DNA of 64,000 nucleotides from an uncultured Lachnospiraceae bacterium (GCA_910577115.1 CAJTMC010000015.1:26688-90687), one strand, 5' to 3'. Positions 1 to 9,492 are shown, counted from the stretch's first letter. Numbers and translations are program-made. The notes: generated by a model not told the origin, from the sequence alone.

Positions 1-111
1 TTCCTCGCAAGTAATGCCGATTTTTTCAAGCAGCTCCAGCGTTTTATTGGCAAGCCGCCCCTTTCCGAGCGCAAAAGTAAGATATCTCACATCGTTCGTT
101 GTACTGTTCAT
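1..111 (-). CDS. hisG: ATP phosphoribosyltransferase catalytic subunit HisG (5' part only)
   Basis: The 37 visible codons begin MNSTTNDVRYLTFALGKGRL, the N-terminal strand and GKGRL loop typical of short-form HisG, which joins ATP and PRPP in the first step of histidine synthesis. The rest runs off the left edge. The start codon lies 24 bases after the hisZ stop and is preceded by AGAAAGG, so it is translated from the hisZ transcript. A short HisG needs HisZ for activity, which fits the order hisZ-hisG. Confidence 0.9.
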   Translation of the reverse strand, partial: MNSTTNDVRYLTFALGKGRLANKTLELLEKIGITCEE

Positions 112-135
112 TTTTTGTTCATGCCTTTCTTAATA

Positions 136-1326
136 TCATTCTTTCCCTAAAAAAATAACTTGTGAGAAATTGTTTTCCTCAGCAAATGTTGTATAACACT
201 GTCTTTCTTTTTCAAGCTTCATCAGCACAGCCGCGTATCCCTTCGCGCGATATTCGTTTGCTGTACTAATCGCCTCTTTCACATCACCCTCATATACCAA
301 CAGCAGGTTTTTGTTTTCCAAGACAGGACATCGCTTCTGCCTTGTCAGCGCTGTCACAAGGTCATCAATAATCACAACAAAGCCTGTTGCCGGCGCAGGC
401 TTTCCAAACTTTTCAAGAAGCCTGTCATACCTTCCGCCCTTTGCAATAGCGCTTCCTGCCTGATAGGTATAGGCATTGAAAATAACGCCTGTATAATAAT
501 GATATTTGCTTACCATTGCAAGGTCAAAGGAGATATACTTTTCCACGCCATACACTTTTAACAGCTCATAAACCTCCTTCAGGCGCTCTATCGCCTTCGT
601 TGAGCGCGGATTTCCGGCACACGCAAGCGCTTTATCCAAAATATCATAAGAGCCGAAAAGACTGCTCACGCTTAAGAGCGCCTCACACACCTGAGAAGGA
701 ATGTTTTTGCGCTCCAAAAGCTCTTGCGCTCCGAAATCATTTCTGTTTGAAATAAAACCGCGAAGCTCCAGTTCTGTTTCCGCATCAAGATTTGCCTGCT
801 CGCACAAGCCCTTAAAAAAGTCAATCTGTCCCACAGATACCTGAAACTCTTTTAGCCCCGCATTGAAAAGCGCTTCCACCAGCATTGCAATCATCTCGGC
901 ATCGGCCCCGGGTGATGCGTCACCAATCAGCTCTGCGCCCATTTGTGTCGTTTCCTTTAGTTTCCCCTGCAGGCTGTTTGTGTTGATAAAATTATTCCCT
1001 GCATAACAAAACCGCAGGGGAATCGTTTCGTCCATAAAATATTTCGCTGCACATCGTGCGATTGAGGGCGTAAAGTCAGGTCTTAGCACCAGCGTGTTTC
1101 CCTCTTTGTCAAAAAATTTATATAATTCCTTTGAGGGCGTCGTACCGATTTCGCGGCTAAATACGTCGAAAAACTCAAACGTCGGCGTCTGTATATCCTG
1201 ATAGCCAAAGCTGTGGATTTTTTCACCAAAAAGCCTCTGAACCGTTTGCTTATCGGCATATTCCTTTCCATAAATATCGCGCACACCCTCGGGCGTATGT
1301 ACCAGTCGTCTTCCATTAAAATCCAT
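136..1326 (-). CDS. hisZ: ATP phosphoribosyltransferase regulatory subunit HisZ
   Basis: This 396-residue protein resembles the catalytic core of histidyl-tRNA synthetase. Seen are the class II motif LRPDFTPSIA (residues 81-90) and a GGRYDRLL stretch near residue 300. In the family, HisZ does not charge tRNA; it forms a hetero-octamer with short HisG and is needed for catalysis and for feedback by histidine. It is the first gene of a histidine operon that continues off the left edge. A strong promoter and an operator-like repeat lie just upstream. The main alternative, a true HisRS, is unlikely given the adjoining hisG and the length. Confidence 0.93.
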   Translation of the reverse strand: MDFNGRRLVHTPEGVRDIYGKEYADKQTVQRLFGEKIHSFGYQDIQTPTFEFFDVFSREIGTTPSKELYKFFDKEGNTLVLRPDFTPSIARCAAKYFMDETIPLRFCYAGNNFINTNSLQGKLKETTQMGAELIGDASPGADAEMIAMLVEALFNAGLKEFQVSVGQIDFFKGLCEQANLDAETELELRGFISNRNDFGAQELLERKNIPSQVCEALLSVSSLFGSYDILDKALACAGNPRSTKAIERLKEVYELLKVYGVEKYISFDLAMVSKYHYYTGVIFNAYTYQAGSAIAKGGRYDRLLEKFGKPAPATGFVVIIDDLVTALTRQKRCPVLENKNLLLVYEGDVKEAISTANEYRAKGYAAVLMKLEKERQCYTTFAEENNFSQVIFLGKE

Positions 1327-1355
1327 AAGTTCCTCCCAATTGTTCTTGCATCACT

Positions 1356-1400
1356 TTAACGCGTTAATGTATTAGCGAATTATCATGCTAACAAATTAGC
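1356..1400. promoter_or_regulatory. operator-like repeats upstream of hisZ
   Basis: Between the hisZ promoter and start codon lie a perfect palindrome TTAACGCGTTAA (1356-1367), GTTAATGTATTAGC (1363-1376) and GCTAACAAATTAGC (1387-1400). The last two share spacing and half-sites (GYTAA...TTAGC) with a 24-base period. Their position just downstream of the start point suits a repressor. A TrpR-family HisR regulator of histidine genes is known in Firmicutes and is one candidate; that link is inference. Confidence 0.5.
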
Positions 1401-1415
1401 GTGACACATAACCGA

Positions 1416-1444
1416 AGTATACACTTTTTTACCAATCGTGTCAA
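1416..1444 (-). promoter_or_regulatory. sigma-A promoter of hisZ
   Basis: On the minus strand, TTGACA (1444-1439) and TATACT (1421-1416) are separated by exactly 17 bases, close to consensus. The -35 box overlaps the stop codon of recU, so histidine genes are transcribed independently of the recU operon. Confidence 0.85.
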
Positions 1445-1974
1445 CCTCTTTCCTTCAGCTCCAGTTGTATCATATCAAGATACGGCACCATTTGACCGCC
1501 TCTTGTCTCAAAAAAATGTGTTTCCTTCAGCTCGTCAAAGCGGAAGCTCTTTCTGCCGCCCTGTTCCATTCTGTCCCAAAAAACGTTTAGTTCCCGAATC
1601 CCCATATAATACATTTTATCTCTTGACGTGTAGTAAATCAGAAAAAAAGCAATGCCGTCCTGCTTGTCAAAGTCCCGCATAAAATCGACCTGATGCCGGT
1701 GTATGTTTTGCAGTGAAAAAGTGTCTGCCGCACACTCCTTCGCATCAAAACACACAGGGATTCCCTGCACTGCGCCTATGTAATCGACGGTACTTTTCTG
1801 GTCAAAATATGCAAGCGTGATGTGGCGGGTTTCTTTGTCGATTGTAATCGGGGTAATCGGCGTTGGCACCTTTTGTATGAGTGCAAGACCGCTTTCACGA
1901 TATTTTTCATTTGTCATGTTAATCATTTCCTCAAGCAGCGAGCCGCGCAGCCCTCTCGAATTCCATGTAGCCAT
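1441..1974 (-). CDS. recU: Holliday junction resolvase RecU
   Basis: The 177-residue product matches RecU, the Firmicutes enzyme that cleaves four-way junctions made in recombination and works with RuvAB (also encoded in this window). The N-terminal NSRGLRGSLLEEMI stretch and the nuclease signature around STVDYIG (61-67) and FDAKE (76-80) are visible; D64, D77 and K79 align with the catalytic acid-acid-Lys set. It is slightly shorter than the roughly 200 residues usual in Bacillus, mostly at the N-terminus. The start lies two bases after the stop of the upstream pseudouridine synthase gene, implying coupled translation. Confidence 0.92.
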   Translation of the reverse strand: MATWNSRGLRGSLLEEMINMTNEKYRESGLALIQKVPTPITPITIDKETRHITLAYFDQKSTVDYIGAVQGIPVCFDAKECAADTFSLQNIHRHQVDFMRDFDKQDGIAFFLIYYTSRDKMYYMGIRELNVFWDRMEQGGRKSFRFDELKETHFFETRGGQMVPYLDMIQLELKERG

Positions 1975-1976
1975 TG

Positions 1977-3044
1977 TTATGTAAGTACCTCGTTTCTGCT
2001 GTTTGGGCGGTTTGTCATCAGTCGTTCAAAGAGCGTGGGCAATTCACAGGTCAGCGTCCTTTCCGAGAGGTCTGCGAAACATTCTTCACTGTTTTTTGGA
2101 AACACCAGTTTGTATGCGTGCAGCAGCTGATTTCTGACACCTGTGTCATAAAATTCTTTGTTCCTCTTACTGCTGCCGTACTTCCTGTCCCCTATCACCG
2201 GATATCCCATTGCACTTAGCTGTGCCCTGATTTGGTGTGTTTTTCCTGTAAAAAGCTGTACCTCCAAAAGGGTAATGGCACCGATTTGGGTACTTATTGT
2301 CTTTACAGATTTAAACGATGTATCAATATATCCGGCACTCTCTTTTAGATGCTCTGGAATGTCTGATTCCCTTTCGTATATTGTTACCTTATTTGTTTTC
2401 GCGTTCTTGCAGAGCCATCCGTTGATTCGGGTATCAAGCTCGGCAGTTCCTGCTGTCAGTGTATAATAGTACTTTTGAAGCGACTTATCTTTTATAATGC
2501 TGCTTAAATATCTGCTGCCGAAAAGCGTTTTTCCGCACACCAAAAGTCCTGACGTATTTCTGTCTAAGCGGTTGCATACGGAAGGCTTAAAAGTAAGGAG
2601 CGTTTCTAAGGACAGAGAACCGGTTTCTAAAAGATACCCTATCAGCCATTCATTTGCGCTGAAATCCGCAGGCTCCGCCTTCTGTGAAAGAATACCGGCA
2701 GGTTTATTTAAAATCAGTACATGCTCGTTTTCAAAGATCGTTTGAATGCCTTTCAGCTTATGGTATGCGGTCAGATAGGCGCTTGTATCAAATGCCGTTT
2801 CGGACGGTTCTTTACCGACACTGACACCACCGAACTTTTTGTAGGTTTCATCGGAAAGAAACAACTTCACCTCGTCATTTTCGCACAACAGTTCTCTTCC
2901 CGTCGCCTTTTTTCCGTTCAGCACAATATTTTTTTTTCTGAGCATTTTGTATAGAAAACTGCTCTGCGCCGTCTTTAGCTGGCGTTTTAAGTACTTGTCG
3001 AAACGCTGCCCTGCATCATTTTTTGCAACTTTTAGCAGTATCAT
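1977..3044 (-). CDS. RluA-family 23S rRNA/tRNA pseudouridine synthase
   Basis: This is a 355-residue RNA pseudouridine synthase. An N-terminal S4 RNA-binding domain (about 12-70) is followed by the catalytic domain with RLDRNTSG (159-166), where D161 is the family's nucleophile, and the KxHQIRAQL-type motif near residue 268. The family converts specific uridines in ribosomal RNA to pseudouridine; the exact target (RluC or RluD type) cannot be read from sequence. AGGAAG precedes the ATG. It forms a two-gene unit with recU. Confidence 0.9.
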   Translation of the reverse strand: MILLKVAKNDAGQRFDKYLKRQLKTAQSSFLYKMLRKKNIVLNGKKATGRELLCENDEVKLFLSDETYKKFGGVSVGKEPSETAFDTSAYLTAYHKLKGIQTIFENEHVLILNKPAGILSQKAEPADFSANEWLIGYLLETGSLSLETLLTFKPSVCNRLDRNTSGLLVCGKTLFGSRYLSSIIKDKSLQKYYYTLTAGTAELDTRINGWLCKNAKTNKVTIYERESDIPEHLKESAGYIDTSFKSVKTISTQIGAITLLEVQLFTGKTHQIRAQLSAMGYPVIGDRKYGSSKRNKEFYDTGVRNQLLHAYKLVFPKNSEECFADLSERTLTCELPTLFERLMTNRPNSRNEVLT

Positions 3045-3110
3045 CTGGTGCTTCCTTTCTATAATAAATATATTGTTTCGGAATATGGCAGAATGAAAGC
3101 GATTTTGATG

Positions 3111-3677
3111 CTAAAGCGAAATGTCGCATAGAAGCGTAAGGATTTCGTCCTCTTTCGTACCTTCATCAAGCGCCTCAAGCTGTGAAAGCCTGTCCATAAA
3201 CTTTCGTTGTTCTTTAAAGATTTTTACCGTAATTCCTTTTATGGCATTTTGGCTGAACATATCCTTGATATGTTTCTCACAGGCATCGGTATCGCAGGAA
3301 GCAAATTCTGTATAGCCAATCAGATTGCCGCCCCGCACTGCAAAGCAGCTTATCGGGAAATTCAATTTATATGAAGTCAGGTACATACTGTATATTGTTC
3401 TGACCGTTCCTGCATGCTTTGCAATTTCCTCATAAATTTCGCGTGAAAACCGGGGAATGCGCAGGTACATGATTACGGACACAAGGCTTTTGCAGGAAGG
3501 CAGAAGCCCAAGCACTGCGACAATCGTAAGCAGATTTTCTTTTGTTTTAGTTGAAAGATAGCCAAGAAGAAATACGGCAAGTGAGATTGCAAAGTATATC
3601 ACTGTGCGAAGTATTACACGTTTTTTTTCATATGCAGGGTAGGCATATTCCCCCTTATTTCGCTTTTGTCTGTTCAT
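3111..3677 (-). CDS. small membrane protein of unknown function
   Basis: I do not recognise this 188-residue protein. It has a basic N-terminus (about 1-25), two likely membrane helices (about 25-45 and 50-75), and a soluble C-terminal region of about 110 residues containing a Cys-x-x-x-x-Cys stretch and an acidic end. The second of two adjacent ATGs is chosen because GGGGG then lies six bases upstream. It follows the dehydrogenase gene by about 12 bases and was probably carried on the same transcript. It ends in a 66-base gap before the pseudouridine synthase gene. Confidence 0.7.
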   Translation of the reverse strand: MNRQKRNKGEYAYPAYEKKRVILRTVIYFAISLAVFLLGYLSTKTKENLLTIVAVLGLLPSCKSLVSVIMYLRIPRFSREIYEEIAKHAGTVRTIYSMYLTSYKLNFPISCFAVRGGNLIGYTEFASCDTDACEKHIKDMFSQNAIKGITVKIFKEQRKFMDRLSQLEALDEGTKEDEILTLLCDISL

Positions 3678-3689
3678 CATAGTCCCCCA

Positions 3690-4451
3690 TTACTTCATGT
3701 AGCTCATAATTTTTAAGATCGCGCTGTGCGGAACGACTTTCGCAAGCAGCTCAAAACTTCTGATCATGCTGCTGTATACGGAATGTTCTTTTTTCTGAAA
3801 AGAATCTGCAATCGCCTGTCGGACGACCTTGTCGGCTTTTGCAATCGTAAGCTTCTTTACGCCAAGCGTGCTGCCGCTTTTTTCCGCGATGTCGAAAAAT
3901 GGCGTATCCACAGGTCCGGGACATACTGCGGTTACATAAATCTTTCGTGGTGCAAGTTCTCTTGCAATTGCCCTCGAAAAACTGTAAACATAAGATTTTG
4001 ATGCAGCATATACTGCAAAATCGGGCTGCGGAAGAAATGCCGCACTGGAGGCAAGTTGTAAAATTCGACTGTTTTTTCGCATGTATGGAATACACAGATA
4101 TGTCATCTCCGTAAGTGCGCGGCAGTTTAGATCAACCATTCCCAAAAGCTCCGATTTATCGCCTTCCGAAAAATCTCCCATAATGCCATATCCTGCACAA
4201 TTTACAAGCATTCGGATAACAGGCTTTTCCTCCCGCAAAAGACGTTCGAAACGCTGCATATGGGAACTGTTTGTTAAATCCATGTCAAGCACTCTTGTCG
4301 TGTGCTCCATATACTGCGCCACTTCCAGCAATTTCTTTTTTCTGCGCGCAATCAGCCATATTTCATCAATGCTGTCAAAGATTTCGTCAAGCTGCAGGGC
4401 AAATTCCAATCCCATTCCCGATGATGCACCCGTAATGATAATAATATTCAT
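3690..4451 (-). CDS. short-chain dehydrogenase/reductase (SDR)
   Basis: The 253-residue protein is a classical SDR that would use NAD(P)H to reduce or oxidise a small carbonyl or alcohol substrate. Visible are the TGASSGMG nucleotide loop (7-14), NCAG (84-87), Ser135/136 and the catalytic Y148-x-x-x-K152. The C-terminal third is basic and hydrophobic, as in the DltE/YqjQ-like subgroup. Substrate is unknown. AAGGA sits ten bases before ATG. The 132-base gap upstream is AT-rich with no clear terminator. Confidence 0.88.
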   Translation of the reverse strand: MNIIIITGASSGMGLEFALQLDEIFDSIDEIWLIARRKKKLLEVAQYMEHTTRVLDMDLTNSSHMQRFERLLREEKPVIRMLVNCAGYGIMGDFSEGDKSELLGMVDLNCRALTEMTYLCIPYMRKNSRILQLASSAAFLPQPDFAVYAASKSYVYSFSRAIARELAPRKIYVTAVCPGPVDTPFFDIAEKSGSTLGVKKLTIAKADKVVRQAIADSFQKKEHSVYSSMIRSFELLAKVVPHSAILKIMSYMK

Positions 4452-4583
4452 GTGTTCTTGTTCCTTTCCATTGTTCCTGTTCTATTTTGCTATGTTTAGT
4501 TTTGGCTTTTTGTGGCAGACAATATACACATCAGATTTTAAAATTTCTATTTTTTACCATATTACTACAATAAGAACATTACC

Positions 4584-6497
4584 TTACTTCTTATGAACCT
4601 TCTTATGCGTATTGCGTATCGTTTTCTTTTTCACCGGCTTTTTTGCATCTCCTTTTCTTTTCGGAGTTGCCTTCACGCTCTTTTCATTTGCAAGCTTTCG
4701 CGGTCGGATTAAGCATTTTTTATCAAATCCGATTAAATCCTCTCTTCCCGCCGCTTTTAACGCCTCCAGCACAAGGTCGTAATTCTTGGGGTTGCGATAC
4801 TGTATCAATGCCCTCTGCATCGCCTTTTCATGGGGATTTTTGCAGACATACACCTTCTTCATGTCAACCGGATTGATCCCTGTGTAGTACATGACTGTAG
4901 ACATTGTAGACGGCGTCGGATAAAAATCCTGTACCTGCTCCGGCATATATCCGATATCCCGCAGATATTCTGCAAGTTCCACAGCCTCCTTTAACGTAGA
5001 GCCCGGATGCGAAGACATCAGATACGGCACAAGAAACTGTTTTTTCCCAAGCTTTTGATTGAGCCTGCGGTATTTTTCCGTAAATGCTTCATACACAGCA
5101 TTTTCAGGCTTGCCCATTTTTGACAAAACCGCATCACAAATATGCTCAGGTGCAACCTTTAGCTGTCCGCTGATATGGTGCTCGACAAGTTCCCTGAAAA
5201 ATGTGTCATTCTTGTCTAACATCACATAGTCAAACCGTATTCCGGAGCGCACAAACACCTTTTTAACATTTGGCAGTGCCCTGAGCTTTCTTAAAAGCGA
5301 CAAATAGTCCGCATGATCTACCTCCAAATTAGGACAGGGCTTGGGACAAAGGCACTGACGATGTTTGCACACGCCCACAGTCATCTGTTTTTTGCAGGAC
5401 GGCTGCCGAAAATTCGCTGTCGGCCCCCCCACATCATGAATATATCCCTTAAAATCTTTGTCCTGTGTAATCTGCTTTGCCTCATTTACAATAGATGCAT
5501 GACTGCGCACCTGTATTGTCCGCCCCTGATGAAACGTAAGCGCACAAAAATTGCAACCGCCAAAGCAGCCGCGATTGCTGATAAGGGAAAACTGAATCTC
5601 TGATATCGCAGGCACTCCTCCTGCCGCTTCATAGGACGGGTGATAGGTTCTCTGATAGGGAAGCCCGTACACATCATCCATTTCCTGCATCGTCAGCGGA
5701 GCCTGCGGCACATTCTGCACCACATAAAGTCCGTTTGGATACGGCTCCACCAAAACCTTTCCGTTAAAAGCGTCCGTATTGTCATATTGAATCTTAAAGC
5801 TTTTTGCATACAACGCCTTATTTGCGCGCATTGCATCATAAGAAGGCAAAAGCTCATATTGATATAGTCCCGAAAGCTCTTTTGTCTTATAGACGGTTCC
5901 GGAAATAAATGAAAGATCCTTCACAGAAATACCGCTATTCAACGCATCTGCAATTTCAATAATTGATTTTTCACCCATTCCGTATGAAATAATATCCGCC
6001 TGACTGTCCAAAAGAATGGAACGCTTAAAGGAGTCTGACCAGTAATCGTAATGCGCCATTCTGCGCAGACTCGCCTCAATACCGCCTATGACAATCGGCG
6101 TATCCCGATACTTTTTCCGGATCAGATTACTATATACAACTGTCGCATGGTCAGGACGCTTGTAGGCTGCGCCGCCCGGTGTGTAAGCATCAATTTCCCG
6201 ATGTTTTTTGGATACATAATAATGATTTACCATAGAATCCATATTTCCTGAGGAAACCAAAAAACCCAGTCTTGGTTTTCCAAGCACAGCAATGCTTTTA
6301 TCGTCTTTCCAGTCAGGCTGTGCAATTACTCCCACACTATATCCATGCGCCTGTAAAAGCCTTGTAATAATCGCATGTCCAAAAGAAGGATGATCCACAT
6401 ACGCATCACCCGAAACATATACAAAATCAAGCTGCTCTAAGCCAAGCTCGTGTACCTCGTCCATACTGACGGGAAGAAAACCGTTTGCAAGCGACAT
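4584..6497 (-). CDS. YgiQ family radical SAM protein
   Basis: This 637-residue protein matches the YgiQ/UPF0313 family. The radical SAM cluster motif CxxxCxxC is seen at C311, C315 and C318, preceded by an N-terminal B12-binding-like region and followed by an extra Cys-rich stretch (CKHRQCLCPKPCPN, about residues 376-389). The C-terminus is a lysine-rich tail. The reaction of YgiQ proteins is not established. The start codon directly follows the stop of the RsuA-type gene (TAA then ATG) with GGAGG five bases upstream, so the two are coupled. Confidence 0.88.
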   Translation of the reverse strand: MSLANGFLPVSMDEVHELGLEQLDFVYVSGDAYVDHPSFGHAIITRLLQAHGYSVGVIAQPDWKDDKSIAVLGKPRLGFLVSSGNMDSMVNHYYVSKKHREIDAYTPGGAAYKRPDHATVVYSNLIRKKYRDTPIVIGGIEASLRRMAHYDYWSDSFKRSILLDSQADIISYGMGEKSIIEIADALNSGISVKDLSFISGTVYKTKELSGLYQYELLPSYDAMRANKALYAKSFKIQYDNTDAFNGKVLVEPYPNGLYVVQNVPQAPLTMQEMDDVYGLPYQRTYHPSYEAAGGVPAISEIQFSLISNRGCFGGCNFCALTFHQGRTIQVRSHASIVNEAKQITQDKDFKGYIHDVGGPTANFRQPSCKKQMTVGVCKHRQCLCPKPCPNLEVDHADYLSLLRKLRALPNVKKVFVRSGIRFDYVMLDKNDTFFRELVEHHISGQLKVAPEHICDAVLSKMGKPENAVYEAFTEKYRRLNQKLGKKQFLVPYLMSSHPGSTLKEAVELAEYLRDIGYMPEQVQDFYPTPSTMSTVMYYTGINPVDMKKVYVCKNPHEKAMQRALIQYRNPKNYDLVLEALKAAGREDLIGFDKKCLIRPRKLANEKSVKATPKRKGDAKKPVKKKTIRNTHKKVHKK

Positions 6498-7244
6498 TTA
6501 GTCCTCCTTGTTTTTGTTTTGGTTTTTGTTCTGATTCTGATTGGCAAGCTGCATGATTTCCTCCTGCCGCAGCGGACGCCATGCCCCGTTTGCAAGCGTT
6601 TTGTCAAGAAAAAGCCCTCCAAATGAAATCCGCTTCAAATACGTAACATTTCCGCCGACCGCGTGAATCATTCGCTTCACCTGATGAAAACGTCCCTCTG
6701 TAATCGAAAGCAGCATTGAGTAAGTTCCGTCTAACTGCTTCACATTGCTTACGCTAGCCGGCAGTGTTATTTTTTCATCTCCGATATCAACCCCCTGCTC
6801 CAGCATAAAAATGCCCTCTGATGTCAGCGCTCCCTCACACTCCACATAATATGTCTTTACCACATGCATTTTGGGGGAAAGCAGTTTGTGTGACAATGTG
6901 CCATCGTTTGTGACAAGAAGCAATCCTTCGGTATCTTTATCAAGTCTGCCTACGGGAAACAAATCCTTTCCCGCGGCATCATGCATCAAATCCATTACGG
7001 TTTGATCATGGCTGTCTTTCGTCGCAGTGACTACACCTGACGGTTTATTCAGCATATAATATGCAAACTTCTGAAAACAAAGCTCCCGCCCCATATAACA
7101 AATCTTGTCTTCCAGTGCATTCACTTTACATTCCGGCTTTTTTACCACTTGTCCGTTTACTGTGACACTTCCGTTTCTGATATATTCCTTTACCTGACTT
7201 CTTGTGCCAATCTGCATTTGTGAAATCAATTTGTCAAGACGCAT
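6498..7244 (-). CDS. RsuA/RluB-type rRNA pseudouridine synthase
   Basis: The 248-residue protein has an N-terminal S4 domain (MRLDKLISQM) and the RsuA-type catalytic motif GRLDKDTEGLL (99-109), with D102 the expected nucleophile. The family isomerises a uridine in 16S or 23S rRNA. The reading frame is open 126 bases further up, but the ATG at 7244 has GGAGG four bases before it and begins exactly where the S4 domain should, so the longer version is rejected. The gene heads a pair with the YgiQ-type gene and is divergent from ylbJ. Confidence 0.9.
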   Translation of the reverse strand: MRLDKLISQMQIGTRSQVKEYIRNGSVTVNGQVVKKPECKVNALEDKICYMGRELCFQKFAYYMLNKPSGVVTATKDSHDQTVMDLMHDAAGKDLFPVGRLDKDTEGLLLVTNDGTLSHKLLSPKMHVVKTYYVECEGALTSEGIFMLEQGVDIGDEKITLPASVSNVKQLDGTYSMLLSITEGRFHQVKRMIHAVGGNVTYLKRISFGGLFLDKTLANGAWRPLRQEEIMQLANQNQNKNQNKNKED

Positions 7245-7458
7245 ATGTCCTCCATTTTTACCAAACAGATATTTTGTGTTACTATCCAGCAGGACTTTGC
7301 ACTCCGCCGCAAAGTCTGTGAGAATATGTACATTCTGCCAGGAGGGAATCCCGCTCCTCGCCGAAGGCAAACTTCAAATGGGCTGGACAGTAACATTTTT
7401 GTATTAAATATAAGAAAAAGAGAATAAGCTATAATAAGAACGCTCTTTTGGAGTGAAC

Positions 7459-8394
7459 ATGCTTGTCAAAACTTTCGTTTGGTTATTCTTAATCATAGCT
7501 GTCCTAAGCCACCCCGACGCCACCTTTAAATATGCCTATGAAGGCTTATATCAATGGGCAGCTAAAATGGTGCCCACGCTTTTTCCGTTTATGATGATCA
7601 GCTCCATTATGATATATAGCGGCGCAGATTTAGAGCTTGGCCGCATGCTCTCTCTTCCCTTAAAGCGCGTATATCAATACAGTACCTACGGACTGTACGC
7701 AATTTTTATGGGATTTTTCTGCGGATTTCCAATGGGAGCCAAGGTAGTCAGTGAGCTTTGCGAAAATAACAAGCTTTCAAAGGAGGAGGCAGTCTCTTTG
7801 CTTGGCTTTTGCAACAATATCGGCCCCGCATACTTTTTGGGAATTATCATTCCGATCCTCCATGCCTGCGGATATCAGAACACACTGCCTTTTTTATTCG
7901 GAATGTATGGCATTCCTGCCATATACGGTATCTTTTTAAGTCATCGTTTTGCCAAAAAACAATCCGCCAAAGTCCTGCCTGATAAAACGCAGACAGATAA
8001 TACACGTGAACGGCTCTCTCTGACAAGCTGCCTCAAAAAGGCGTGCGCGGAAAATACACAGTCGCTTATCATGCTTGGCGGATACATCACCTTTACAAAC
8101 GCTTTCCGCATTTTTCTTGATTTTTTCCGGTTTTCGGACAATATCAAGCGTATCCTGTCCGGCTTTTTGGAAATTATGGGCGGTGTGCAGACTGTTTATA
8201 CTTCGACACTCCTGCCGCCTCAGAAAATCCTGTGGATTATGACAGCGCTCTGCTTTAGCGGAATCTCCTGCCTGATACAGACCAGCAGCTTTTTGGAAAA
8301 AGTACATCTTCCGCTGATATCGTATGTGAAAAACAAAGTAGTCATTACGCTGATTTCCTTTGGGTATTATGCATTTATTTTATATATCCTTTAA
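7459..8394 (+). CDS. ylbJ: YlbJ-like sporulation membrane protein (nucleoside-recognition fold)
   Basis: This protein of about 311 residues has seven to eight hydrophobic segments and the conserved GxFCGFPMGAK and GFCNNIGPAYFLG patterns of the YlbJ/SpoVV family, a membrane transporter linked in Bacillus to dipicolinic-acid movement in the forespore. In Bacillus, ylbJ sits beside coaD (ylbI) and rsmD (ylbH), and both lie 2-3 kb away here, which supports the name. It is shorter than the roughly 400 residues of Bacillus YlbJ. ATG 7459 is chosen because GGAG ends five bases upstream. Its stop overlaps the stop of the converging amidase gene. Confidence 0.75.
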   Translation: MLVKTFVWLFLIIAVLSHPDATFKYAYEGLYQWAAKMVPTLFPFMMISSIMIYSGADLELGRMLSLPLKRVYQYSTYGLYAIFMGFFCGFPMGAKVVSELCENNKLSKEEAVSLLGFCNNIGPAYFLGIIIPILHACGYQNTLPFLFGMYGIPAIYGIFLSHRFAKKQSAKVLPDKTQTDNTRERLSLTSCLKKACAENTQSLIMLGGYITFTNAFRIFLDFFRFSDNIKRILSGFLEIMGGVQTVYTSTLLPPQKILWIMTALCFSGISCLIQTSSFLEKVHLPLISYVKNKVVITLISFGYYAFILYIL

Positions 8395-9431
8395 TCAAGC
8401 CGCAGCAGGTTTGAATTTGTCGCAATATCATATAAATTCATGACCTTGAATAAAAGACTGTCTTTTTTGCCGTACCCAATGTTGACTGTGACAGTCATCT
8501 TGTTTTGCCCCTTGTTCCATGCCTGCAAGGTTGACCATGTAAGTCCATTGTCCGTTGAAAACGCATAGTATTGCAACGGCGATTCATAATCAAGTGCGTT
8601 CAGCTCCACTGTTGCATAACGGCTGGTGCTGTTGTAATCCAGAAGCTTTGCCTCAAGATATAAAGGCGCTGTTGTGTCATTATAAACGCGCTCTTCCGGA
8701 ACCGGAACGGCAAGCGGTGCATACGCACTGTAATCTGCTTCGCCGTCTTTCTTTACAAGTCCAAAATATCGCGCCACTGCCGTCGCGTCACGCACGCCAA
8801 GCTCTTTGAGCCTGCTTTGTGACTGTATATTTGCCACATCATTAATATGGTCAACATGGCAGTGCTCTACAATGATTGCCGGAATATCCCTTAATGCACA
8901 ATGCTTGATAATTCCGTAATAATCCGTTCCTTTCGAGCCTATTCTTGTTTTGATGCCTCTGTTGAATAGTCCCATTTGCTCAAACTGCATCAAAAACTCG
9001 TTTCCGGCACTGTATCCGCGGCTGTACAAGGTTCCCGTAGACGGTACCCATACCTCACTTCCGTAAAGGGCATGTGAAATTGACATATTAAAATGAAGCG
9101 AGAACAAAAAGTCTGCATTCACACTCTTTGCAAAGTCTGCCCGTTCATCCAAATCCATGTCAATATCTTCTGTATGCGTAAGATATACCGTCACATTGTT
9201 GTATTTTTCAAGCTCTTCCTTCATATACAACGCTACCTGCATTGTATAAACCTTTTCCGGTATCGGTAAATAGTCCGTACCTAAATTTTCACCGCCATGT
9301 CCAGGATCAATCACAACCACCACAGGCTCCGCGGCATAAGCAGTCTCCCCCTGTTCCGGAAATGCGGCAAATGCAACAATCACCGCCACACTTAAAATCA
9401 ATGCCAAAATTCTTTTTACTCCTCCGTACAT
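8391..9431 (-). CDS. secreted N-acetylmuramoyl-L-alanine amidase (Amidase_3)
   Basis: The 346-residue protein has a signal peptide (1-34, cleavage expected near AYAA) and an Amidase_3 zinc hydrolase domain that cuts the bond between muramic acid and the stem peptide. Metal and catalytic residues are visible: H45 and E48 in DPGHGGE, H113 in SLHFN, and E189 in IIVEH. A further domain of about 110 residues after residue 235 resembles an Ig-like or beta-sandwich module, probably for wall contact. It is not the bare CwlD type, because of that tail. It is transcribed by itself, after the terminator of the coaD operon. Confidence 0.88.
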   Translation of the reverse strand: MYGGVKRILALILSVAVIVAFAAFPEQGETAYAAEPVVVVIDPGHGGENLGTDYLPIPEKVYTMQVALYMKEELEKYNNVTVYLTHTEDIDMDLDERADFAKSVNADFLFSLHFNMSISHALYGSEVWVPSTGTLYSRGYSAGNEFLMQFEQMGLFNRGIKTRIGSKGTDYYGIIKHCALRDIPAIIVEHCHVDHINDVANIQSQSRLKELGVRDATAVARYFGLVKKDGEADYSAYAPLAVPVPEERVYNDTTAPLYLEAKLLDYNSTSRYATVELNALDYESPLQYYAFSTDNGLTWSTLQAWNKGQNKMTVTVNIGYGKKDSLLFKVMNLYDIATNSNLLRLD

Positions 9432-9492
9432 AACAATCCTCCATTTTGCATAAAATTTACATATACTCCCTTTTCATTTCATAAGCAAAAGG

